From Microbacterium sp. (lineage in GTDB: Bacteria > Actinomycetota > Actinomycetes > Actinomycetales > Microbacteriaceae): 6,693 nt of DNA. This document shows positions 1 to 5,503 of this stretch, in pieces. How positions within the stretch are numbered: the first letter of the stretch is position 1; each line of letters starts with the position of its first letter. The stretch is from contig QFPD01000117.1 in NCBI GenBank assembly GCA_003248845.1, positions 1 to 6,693 on the forward strand. The letters run 5' to 3'. The translations under genes and the position numbers were made by a program. The notes below the pieces were generated by a model. The model saw nothing but the letters and a program-made list of their open reading frames with translations, was not told the origin of the DNA and did no database searches.

Positions 1-1275
1 CTCCTGCAGCATCCGATGTCGGCCCCGTTCAACAACCCGCAGCCCGAGCAGATCCCGACGAACTCCGGCTTCGTGCACGACTACATCGTCAACTACCGCC
101 TGGCGAAGCGGCAGGAGCCGACGCCCGAGGAGTACCGGGTCGCGATGGGCGGCTTCAGCCCGGAGATGCTGCCGGTGCTCTCGACGCTCGCCCGCGAGTT
201 CGCCGTCTACGACAACTGGTTCGCGGCGGTCCCGTCGCAGACGTTCTGCAATCGCTCGTTCTTCCACGCGTCGACATCGCACGGCTACGTCACGAACCAC
301 AATGGCGATGATTACGAGAAGTGGATCAACGCCCCGGCTGCGCCGACGATCTTCAATCGCCTGGAAGAGGCGGGCATCCCGTGGCGGGTCTACTACGACC
401 CGACTCAGCTCGTCTCGATGACGGGAATGCTGCACGCCTCCGTGCTGCGCCGGTATTGGAAGACGAACTTCCGCGATATGACGCAGTTCTACGACGATGT
501 CGAGAACGGCAACCTCCCGGCATACGCCTTCGTCGAACCGCGCATGATCTTCAACCACAACGACATGCATCCGCCGTGGGGCGAGTTGCGCGACGGCGAG
601 GTCACCCTCGACGACGGCTCGACGCTGCAGCTCGACAACAGCGCGTACTCCGATGTGCGTGCCGGCGACAAGCTGCTGCAGGACATCTACGACGCCATCC
701 GCACCTCGACGAGCGCGCAGGGATCGAACGCGATGAACACGGCGCTCGTCGTGACTTTCGACGAGCACGGCGGCACCTTCGATCATGTTCCTCCGCCGAC
801 GGCGACCCCTCCGACAACCGGAGACGAGGGCGAGATGGGCTTCGCCTTCGACCGCCTCGGCGTTCGCGTCCCGGCGATCGTCGTGAGCGCGTACACCGCG
901 GCGGGCACCGTCACCCACGACGAGATGCACCACGGCGCGGTCATCAACACGCTGTGCCGACAGCACGGGCTGAAGCCCTTGAACGCGCGGGATGCCGGAG
1001 CGAACCCCATCTACAACGCGATCAACTCGGCGGCACCGCGACAGCCGTACACCTGGCCGCGTCCGACGTCGCTGTGGAAGCCGCCGAATCCCGAGGCCGT
1101 CGCAGAGCACACGACGAAGACCCACAAGAAACGCCCCCTGACCTCGCCCGCGCGCGGGCTGCTGGGTCTGCTGATGTCGCAGTTCGACCGTGACGCGCAC
1201 ATCCCCAAGACCTACGGCGAGGCGTACGAGGCGCTCACGAAGTACGGCACCGGCCTTTTCGGCACGCGCGACTGA
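1..1275 (+). CDS. Phosphoesterase family (phospholipase C / acid phosphatase AcpA-like) hydrolase, 5'-truncated by window edge
   Basis: This is the C-terminal 424 residues of a phosphoesterase-family (PF04185 type) enzyme that hydrolyses phosphate mono- or diesters, possibly phospholipids. The frame is open to base 1, so the ATG at 16 is probably internal. The family's N-terminal metal-binding segment (ENRSFD-like) is absent and must lie upstream. Visible family motifs are CNRSFFHASTSHG (247-285), whose Ser/Thr cluster aligns with the family's nucleophile region; FVEPR...HPP (529-576); DEHGG (760-774), whose Asp-Glu pair should bind metal; the following FDHVPPP (778-798); and FAFDRLGVRVPAIVVS (843-890). 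After about base 1050 comes a polar, Lys/Arg-rich tail without a motif I recognise. Location in the cell cannot be judged because the N-terminus is missing. The substrate is unknown. Family assignment is firm; phospholipase against phosphatase activity is not resolved. Confidence 0.88.
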   Translation, partial: LLQHPMSAPFNNPQPEQIPTNSGFVHDYIVNYRLAKRQEPTPEEYRVAMGGFSPEMLPVLSTLAREFAVYDNWFAAVPSQTFCNRSFFHASTSHGYVTNHNGDDYEKWINAPAAPTIFNRLEEAGIPWRVYYDPTQLVSMTGMLHASVLRRYWKTNFRDMTQFYDDVENGNLPAYAFVEPRMIFNHNDMHPPWGELRDGEVTLDDGSTLQLDNSAYSDVRAGDKLLQDIYDAIRTSTSAQGSNAMNTALVVTFDEHGGTFDHVPPPTATPPTTGDEGEMGFAFDRLGVRVPAIVVSAYTAAGTVTHDEMHHGAVINTLCRQHGLKPLNARDAGANPIYNAINSAAPRQPYTWPRPTSLWKPPNPEAVAEHTTKTHKKRPLTSPARGLLGLLMSQFDRDAHIPKTYGEAYEALTKYGTGLFGTRD

Positions 1276-1299
1276 TCCCGCCCGGCGCGACCCGGCGAC

Positions 1300-1311
1300 T
1301 ACGCTGTTCGT
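1300..1311 (+). promoter_or_regulatory. Putative -10 element (TACGCT) for a leaderless aminotransferase transcript
   Basis: TACGCT at 1300-1305 fits the actinobacterial -10 consensus TANNNT. It lies exactly six bases before the GTG at 1312, so transcription would begin at or next to the start codon. No purine-rich Shine-Dalgarno sequence is visible in the 36-base gap, which supports leaderless translation. I see no convincing -35 TTGAC-like hexamer. The site is inferred from spacing and sequence only. Confidence 0.55.
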
Positions 1312-2511
1312 GTGACCGAACGCGCACCACTGTCCCGCAAACTCTCCGCCATCGCCGAGTCCGCGACCCTCAAGGTCGATGCGAAGGCGAAAGCGCTGAA
1401 GGCCGAGGGCAAGCCGGTCATCTCCTACGCCGCCGGCGAGCCCGACTTCGCGACGCCGCAGTTCATCGTGGATGCCGCGGCCGAGGCCCTGCGCGACCCG
1501 GCGAACTTCCGCTACACGCCCGCCGCGGGGCTCCCGGTCCTCCGCGAAGCGATCGCCGCGAAGACGCTGCGCGACTCGGGCCTCGACGTCTCCCCCGCGC
1601 AGGTGATCGTCACCAATGGCGGCAAGCAGGCCGTCTATCAGGCGTTCCAGGCCGTCGTGAATCCGGGCGACGAGGTGCTGCTTCCGGCGCCGTACTGGAC
1701 GACGTACCCCGAAGCGATCGCGCTGGCGGACGGCACGCCTGTCGAGGTCTTCGCCGGAGCCGATCAGGACTACAAGGTCACCGTCGAGCAGCTCGAAGCG
1801 GCCCGCACCGAGAAGACGACGGCGCTCGTCTTCGTCTCGCCGTCGAACCCCACCGGCTCGGTGTATACGCCCGAGGAGACCCGCGCGATCGGTCAGTGGG
1901 CGCTGGAGCACGGCATCTGGGTGATCAGCGACGAGATCTACCAGAACCTCGTCTACGAGGGTTCCCGCGCCGTGTCGATCGTCGAGGCGGTCCCGGAGCT
2001 CGTCGGCCAGACGATCCTCGTCAACGGCGTCGCGAAGACCTACGCCATGACGGGCTGGCGCGTGGGCTGGATGGTCGGCCCCGCCGACGCGATCAAAGTC
2101 GCCGGGAACCTGCAGTCGCATCTGTCCTCGAACGTCAACAACATCGCGCAGCGCGCAGCGCTCGCGGCGCTCACCGGGCCCCAGACCGAGGCCGAGCAGA
2201 TGCGCCAGGCCTCCGACCGTCGGCGCAAACTCATCGTCGCCGAGCTCGCGAGGATCCCCGGGGTGACCGTGCCGAACCCGCTCGGCGCGTTCTACCTGTA
2301 CCCCGACGTCACGGGGCTCCTCGGTCGCGAATGGGCCGGGCGGAACGTGACGTCGTCGCTCGAACTCGCCGACCTGATCCTCGACGCCGCCGAAGTCGCG
2401 GTCGTGCCAGGCGAGGCCTTCGGCCCGTCGGGCTACCTGCGCCTGTCGTACGCCCTCGGTGACGACCAGCTGCTCGAAGGAGTCCAGCGCCTGCAGCGCC
2501 TGTTCGGCTGA
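1312..2511 (+). CDS. PLP-dependent class I/II aminotransferase (aspartate aminotransferase-like)
   Basis: A complete 399-residue fold-type I aminotransferase, the usual family length. It should transfer an amino group from an amino acid, most likely aspartate, to 2-oxoglutarate in the cytoplasm using pyridoxal phosphate. Visible landmarks are AAGEPDF (about 40-46) at the substrate-binding N-terminal segment, the VTNGGKQA phosphate-binding turn near 100, SPSNPTG with Asn179, SDEIY with Asp207 (binds the pyridine nitrogen) and Tyr210, [13 protein letters not shown] with Lys242 as the Schiff-base lysine, and YLRLSYA with Arg377 for the substrate alpha-carboxylate. All key residues are present. 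The GTG start at 1312 is preferred because family similarity begins right after it and a -10-like hexamer sits six bases upstream. Related genes in actinobacteria are often called aspC, but substrate specificity cannot be read from sequence. A hairpin follows the stop codon. Confidence 0.95.
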   Translation: MTERAPLSRKLSAIAESATLKVDAKAKALKAEGKPVISYAAGEPDFATPQFIVDAAAEALRDPANFRYTPAAGLPVLREAIAAKTLRDSGLDVSPAQVIVTNGGKQAVYQAFQAVVNPGDEVLLPAPYWTTYPEAIALADGTPVEVFAGADQDYKVTVEQLEAARTEKTTALVFVSPSNPTGSVYTPEETRAIGQWALEHGIWVISDEIYQNLVYEGSRAVSIVEAVPELVGQTILVNGVAKTYAMTGWRVGWMVGPADAIKVAGNLQSHLSSNVNNIAQRAALAALTGPQTEAEQMRQASDRRRKLIVAELARIPGVTVPNPLGAFYLYPDVTGLLGREWAGRNVTSSLELADLILDAAEVAVVPGEAFGPSGYLRLSYALGDDQLLEGVQRLQRLFG

Positions 2512-2518
2512 TCGCCGC

Positions 2519-2550
2519 GCGCGGTCGCGGGCTGGCGCCCGTGGCCGCGC
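2519..2550 (+). terminator. Strong GC-rich hairpin, likely terminator of the aminotransferase gene
   Basis: Eight bases after the aminotransferase stop, bases 2519-2532 pair with 2537-2550 to give an uninterrupted 14-bp stem closed by a TGGC tetraloop. Twelve pairs are Watson-Crick and two are G-U wobbles (2525/2544 and 2527/2542). In a - strand transcript those two wobbles become A-C mismatches, so the structure favours the + strand RNA and hence the aminotransferase transcript. No T-tract follows, as is common for hairpin-type terminators in actinobacteria. Termination is inferred from structure and position. Confidence 0.7.
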
Positions 2551-2581
2551 AACGGATGCGCAGAATCGCAACGGATTCGCA
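2548..2581. repeat. 15-bp imperfect direct repeat, 19-base spacing
   Basis: CGCAACGGATGCGCA at 2548-2562 recurs as CGCAACGGATTCGCA at 2567-2581 with one mismatch. The first copy begins inside the right arm of the preceding hairpin. Function is unknown; it lies in the gap between the convergent aminotransferase and murB genes. Confidence 0.75.
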
Positions 2582-2628
2582 CGGCCGCGACCGCGGCATC
2601 CGATTCTGCTGCGATCCTGCGATTCTGG
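2560..2628. repeat. Cluster of CAGAATCG / CGATTCTG inverted and direct repeats; possible murB-side terminator
   Basis: CAGAATCGCA (2561-2570) has an exact 10-base reverse complement at 2618-2627, and its first part also pairs with CGATTCTGC at 2601-2609 (9 bp counting G2560). Between them are a degenerate copy, CGATCCTG (2612-2619), and a small GCCGC/GCGGC hairpin (2584-2597, loop GACC). In the - direction these elements lie 27 bases beyond the murB stop, so they could end that operon's transcript, although the loops are long for a classical terminator. The rest of the gap (2629-2654) shows nothing beyond one GGATGCC copy. Confidence 0.5.
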
Positions 2629-2654
2629 TGGATGCCGAGGTCAGCGGGGAGCGG

Positions 2655-3803
2655 CTAGAGCTCGACGCCGACGAGCACCGGCTCGGGCTGCAGGATCAGG
2701 CCGAACTCGCTCTGCACGCGGCTCTGGATGTAGCGGGCGAGCTCGGCGATCTCCTCAGCCGTCGCCGACCCGCGATTCGTCAGGGCGAGGGCGTGCTTCG
2801 TGGAGAGGCCGGCACGCGAGCGCGGGAGGTGGAACCCCTTACGCAGCCCCGAGTGCTCGATGAGCCAGGCCGCGCTGACCTTCACATCCGGCTGCGCGGA
2901 GACGGGCGGCGGCACGTATCCGTCGTAGGAGGCGAGAGGGATCACCCGGTCAGCGACCTCCAGCGGGGCCGCGGTCGTCGAGACCGGCCAGCGCGGGCAC
3001 TCCGGCGGCAGCGTGCGAGCGAAGGATGCCGAGACGATGGCGTTCTGGAAGAACGAACCGGCACTGTATGTATCGGGGTCGGCGTCGTCGAGGACCATGC
3101 CTTTGCGTGCGCGCGTGGCGAGCACCGTCTGACGCACCCACTCGAGCGTCACGCCCTCGTCCTCGGCGACGCCGAGGGCCTGACGCAGCTGCGCACCTGA
3201 GAGCGCGAACGGGCCGTGTCCGACCTCGCGCAGTTCGAGCGTGACCGACAACACGACCGCCGAACGCTCCGCGACCGAGCCGTAGTGGTTCTTCAGGACC
3301 GAAGTGCGGAACCCGAGACCCAGCTCGGCGGCGGGAACGACGGAGACGTCTCCCGTCGCCTCGTCGATCAGTTCGACCTCGATGAGCGTCTCGACGATCT
3401 CCTGTCCGTACGCACCGATGTTCTGCACGGGCGCAGCGCCCACCGTGCCGGGGATGCCGGACATCGCGACGATCCCCGACAGACCTTCGGCCGCGGCGTA
3501 CGCGACGAGGTCATCCCAGCCGTGCCCGGCCTCGACGCGCACGCGTACGAAGCCCGCGCGGGGCGAGGGGAGGCGCTCGATTCCCTGCGTGCGCACGAGC
3601 ACGACGGTGCCATCGAACTCCTCGTCGCCGACGAGGAGGTTGGAGCCGCCCCCGACGACGAGCCAGTCGTCTCCCGTCGACCACGTCTCGCGCAGCGCAT
3701 CGACGAGATCATCGCGTGTACGCGCCTCGATCACTCGTCGCGGACGCCCCCCGACGCGCAGCGTGGTGAGCTCGGCGAGGGCGAGCGGAGCGATCTCGGG
3801 CAC
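2655..3803 (-). CDS. murB: UDP-N-acetylenolpyruvoylglucosamine reductase MurB
   Basis: FAD-dependent enzyme that reduces UDP-GlcNAc-enolpyruvate to UDP-MurNAc with NADPH, a cytoplasmic step of peptidoglycan precursor synthesis. From the GTG at 3803 it has 382 residues. Seen in order: TLRVGG (14-19) and VVGGGSNLLVG (49-59) of the FAD-binding domain, SGIPGTVGAAPVQNIGAYGQE (115-135), then GFRTS with Arg166, SAGSFFQN with Ser250 and LQPEPVLVG with Glu374. The last three correspond to the E. coli catalytic Arg159, Ser229 and Glu325. The frame is open further upstream to an ATG at 3893, but those codons overlap the preceding dehydratase gene and look unlike MurB, so the GTG is chosen. It lies one base after the dehydratase TGA (TGA-C-GTG) and has only a weak ribosome-binding sequence, which suggests translational coupling. 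Last gene of a three-gene operon. Confidence 0.96.
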   Translation of the reverse strand: MPEIAPLALAELTTLRVGGRPRRVIEARTRDDLVDALRETWSTGDDWLVVGGGSNLLVGDEEFDGTVVLVRTQGIERLPSPRAGFVRVRVEAGHGWDDLVAYAAAEGLSGIVAMSGIPGTVGAAPVQNIGAYGQEIVETLIEVELIDEATGDVSVVPAAELGLGFRTSVLKNHYGSVAERSAVVLSVTLELREVGHGPFALSGAQLRQALGVAEDEGVTLEWVRQTVLATRARKGMVLDDADPDTYSAGSFFQNAIVSASFARTLPPECPRWPVSTTAAPLEVADRVIPLASYDGYVPPPVSAQPDVKVSAAWLIEHSGLRKGFHLPRSRAGLSTKHALALTNRGSATAEEIAELARYIQSRVQSEFGLILQPEPVLVGVEL

Positions 3804-3804
3804 G

Positions 3805-4227
3805 TCAGCCGTCCAGGCGCACGCGCACCTGAGCCTTGCCGAGCACGGTGGTCTCGGCCGCCGTGACGGTGAGGTCGATGCGCGCCTCGGCATCCGTCAG
3901 GGCGCCGACCGTGGCGACCACGTGGAGGTCGGCGCCTTCCTCGGCATCCACGACGACGGGGCGCGTGAACCGGACGCCGTACTCGACGATCCGACCGGCG
4001 TCGCCGAGCCAGGGCACGATCGTCTCGACGGCGAGACCCATCGTCAGCATGCCGTGCGCGAGCACTCCCGGCAGCCCCACCGCGGCCGCGACGTCGTCGC
4101 GGTAGTGGATCGGGTTGAAGTCCCCCGACGCACCCGCGTACCGCACGAGCGCCTCGCGGGTGAGGTGAACGGAGCGCTGGGCCACGACGTCGCCGACGGT
4201 GAGGGATGCCGCGGTGAGCGCGCTCAC
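3805..4227 (-). CDS. MaoC-family (R)-hydratase/dehydratase, HadB-like subunit
   Basis: A 140-residue single hot-dog-domain protein of the MaoC dehydratase family. The hydratase motif runs YAGASGDFNPIHYRDD (30-45), with Asp36 and His41, the same numbering as the catalytic pair I recall for mycobacterial HadB; GVLAHGMLTMG (54-64) follows. Such subunits dehydrate 3-hydroxyacyl thioesters (or hydrate enoyl thioesters), and in mycobacteria HadB works as a heterodimer with a non-catalytic HadA partner. The gene directly upstream is the HadA-like partner; the GTG start overlaps its TGA (GTGA, 4224-4227) and is preceded by GGAGG (4237-4241). The overlap suggests coupled synthesis of the two subunits in equal amounts. 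The physiological substrate is unknown, since Microbacteriaceae are not known to make mycolic acids; a role in fatty-acid synthesis or another acyl-thioester pathway is inference. Confidence 0.9.
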   Translation of the reverse strand: MSALTAASLTVGDVVAQRSVHLTREALVRYAGASGDFNPIHYRDDVAAAVGLPGVLAHGMLTMGLAVETIVPWLGDAGRIVEYGVRFTRPVVVDAEEGADLHVVATVGALTDAEARIDLTVTAAETTVLGKAQVRVRLDG

Positions 4228-4673
4228 GAGACCTCACCTCCGATGAGCAGCACGGAGCTGGCGGTCACGACGTGCGCTCCGTCGGCATCCGTGATCTCGG
4301 TCTCGCTCGTGACCATCGCACCCTTGCCGAACGGGCGCACCTTGGTCACACGCAGCTCCCCGACGAGCTCGTCGCCCGCGACGATGGGGCGCGAGTAGTG
4401 GAAGCGCTGCTCGGCGTGCACCGTCTGCTCGAGGGCGATGCCCGAGTCGGGCTCGGCGAGGAGCTGCTGCAAGGTGAGGTCCTGGATGACCATCGCGAAA
4501 GTGGGCGGCGCGACGACGTCGGGGTACCCGAGCTGCTGAGCGGCGGCGGGGTCGACGTGCTGCGGGTCGGTGGCGAAGACGGCGCGCGCGAACTCACGCA
4601 CCTTTTCCCGTCCGACGAGGTAAGGCACCGTCGGCGCGAAGGCACGGCCGACCAGCTCGGGGTTCACAGACAC
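4224..4673 (-). CDS. MaoC N-terminal-like dehydratase (UPF0336 / HadA-like) subunit
   Basis: A 149-residue protein of the FAS1-like/MaoC_dehydrat_N family (UPF0336, the HadA/HadC type). Recognisable segments are an N-terminal PELVGR and a YLVGREKVREFARAV stretch (18-32), DPQHVDP (36-42), GYPDVVAPPTFAMVIQD (49-65), and the hot-dog helix-to-strand region AEQRFHYSRPIVAGDEL (87-103). It lacks the DxxxxH hydratase motif present in its neighbour, as expected for the substrate-binding, non-catalytic half of a HadAB-type heterodimer. It is first in the block of three genes ending in murB, and its stop overlaps the next start by four bases. The GTG at 4673 is chosen because family similarity begins at PELVGR. 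It has both AGGA seven bases upstream and TAGGAT six bases upstream, so the start could be read leaderless or from a ribosome-binding site. Confidence 0.88.
   Translation of the reverse strand: MSVNPELVGRAFAPTVPYLVGREKVREFARAVFATDPQHVDPAAAQQLGYPDVVAPPTFAMVIQDLTLQQLLAEPDSGIALEQTVHAEQRFHYSRPIVAGDELVGELRVTKVRPFGKGAMVTSETEITDADGAHVVTASSVLLIGGEVS
4237..4241 (-). promoter_or_regulatory. Ribosome-binding site (GGAGG) for the HadB-like gene
   Basis: On the - strand GGAGG, within the purine-rich stretch GGAGGTGAGG, lies nine bases before the GTG at 4227 and inside the end of the HadA-like gene. It supports the GTG that overlaps the upstream stop codon. Confidence 0.7.
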
Positions 4674-4685
4674 GTTCCGATCCTA
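4674..4685 (-). promoter_or_regulatory. Putative -10 element (TAGGAT) for a leaderless hadA-hadB-murB transcript
   Basis: In the 29-base gap after the TauE gene, the - strand reads TAGGAT (4685-4680), then six bases, then the GTG at 4673. This is the same TANNNT-N6-GTG arrangement as in front of the aminotransferase. No clear -35 hexamer is visible. The embedded AGGA could instead be a Shine-Dalgarno sequence for a transcript entering from the TauE gene, so promoter identity is open. Confidence 0.45.
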
Positions 4686-4702
4686 CCGAGCCGGCGCACG
4701 CC

Positions 4703-5503
4703 TCACCGGTCGGTGCGACGTGCGCGAATGGCGCGCACCGCCATCTGCGTCGCGATGAAGACGATGAACACTGCGAAGAGGATGTTGGCCGCGAGCGGAT
4801 CGAGGAGTGTCGCGATCCAGGCCCCGAGCGCCGTCGTCGTACAGGCGGCGACCCCGATCAGCGCGGCGGCGGGGAGGTCGACGTTGCTGCGACGGAGGTT
4901 GCCGATCGTGCCGGAGATCGCCGTCGGGATCATCATGAGCAGCGACGTGCCCTTGGCGATCAGGTCGCTCGTACCGAACAGCAGGATGAGCGCCGGGACG
5001 ACGATGATCCCACCGCCGACGCCGAGGAGGCCCGAGAGGATCCCGGTGACGAGGCCGAGCACGACGAGGCCCGGCGCGGTGATCCACGTGACCTCGAGGC
5101 TGGCGTCGCGGGACGGGATCACGATGAAGAGCATCACGACGACGACGAGGAGGAAGGCGATGAACCCCCACCGGATGACAGCCACGGGCAGCTTCTGCAG
5201 CAGCCACGTACCGATCTGCGCTCCCGCGACGGACCCGACCGCGAGGATGACCGCGGGGATCCACGCGACCGAGTCGTGGACGGCGTAGGAGATCACGCCC
5301 ACCGCCGCTGTCGGCACGATCGCGGCGAGCGACGTGCCGGAGGCGAGCTTCTGCCCGTACGCGAGGATCAGCACCAGCATCGGGACGATGACGGTGCCGC
5401 CGCCGACGCCGAACAGGCCGGAGAGCAGGCCCGCCGCGAGGCCGACACCGATGCACGCGAGCACGAAGCGCGGGGTGCGTCGGCGGGGCTCGAGGGACGT
5501 CAT
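4703..5503 (-). CDS. TauE/SafE family membrane permease (sulfite/organosulfur anion exporter-like)
   Basis: A complete 266-residue integral membrane protein of the TauE/SafE (DUF81) family, whose members are proposed to export sulfite, sulfoacetate or related anions. It is built of two homologous halves, each carrying a glycine signature: [13 protein letters not shown] (29-41) and [13 protein letters not shown] (158-170), 129 residues apart, each followed by GTSL (56-59 and 185-188). By hydrophobicity I see about eight membrane segments (roughly 13-31, 36-50, 58-74, 81-96, 108-130, 143-161, 164-200 region, 210-255 region). The N-terminus is basic (RRRTPR), suggesting it stays in the cytoplasm. 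The ATG overlaps the ABC gene stop (ATGA, 5500-5503) and has a strong GGAGG seven bases upstream. The true substrate is unknown. Confidence 0.92.
   Translation of the reverse strand: MTSLEPRRRTPRFVLACIGVGLAAGLLSGLFGVGGGTVIVPMLVLILAYGQKLASGTSLAAIVPTAAVGVISYAVHDSVAWIPAVILAVGSVAGAQIGTWLLQKLPVAVIRWGFIAFLLVVVVMLFIVIPSRDASLEVTWITAPGLVVLGLVTGILSGLLGVGGGIIVVPALILLFGTSDLIAKGTSLLMMIPTAISGTIGNLRRSNVDLPAAALIGVAACTTTALGAWIATLLDPLAANILFAVFIVFIATQMAVRAIRARRTDR

Noticed and set aside
16..18. ATG at 16 as the true phosphoesterase start
   Set aside because: The frame is open to base 1, the family's N-terminal metal-binding segment is missing, and no ribosome-binding site is visible in the 15 bases shown.
1276..1311. 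tRNA-Trp or other RNA gene upstream of the aminotransferase, as expected from related gene order
   Set aside because: The gap is 36 bases, too short for a tRNA, and shows no cloverleaf.
2560..2628. CRISPR-like or attachment-site repeat array
   Set aside because: Repeats are 8-15 bases with irregular spacing and mixed orientation, without unique spacers, cas genes or an integrase nearby.
2541..3200. 219-codon + strand frame starting in the intergenic gap
   Set aside because: Nearly all of it is antisense to murB, and its start lies inside the terminator hairpin; no plausible ribosome-binding site or motif.
3804..3893. Longer murB start at the ATG at 3893
   Set aside because: The extra 30 residues overlap the HadB-like gene, are Arg/Pro/Cys-rich and unlike MurB; the GTG at 3803 directly after the upstream stop gives a normal N-terminus.
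3304..4398. 364-codon open frame on the + strand opposite murB and both dehydratase genes
   Set aside because: Antisense shadow over three recognised genes; composition is Ser/Arg/Thr-biased and no domain is visible.
4272..5288. 338-codon open frame on the + strand opposite the HadA-like and TauE genes
   Set aside because: It spans the boundary of two well-supported - strand genes, has arginine/threonine/proline-rich low-complexity composition typical of antisense frames in GC-rich DNA, and matches no family I recognise.
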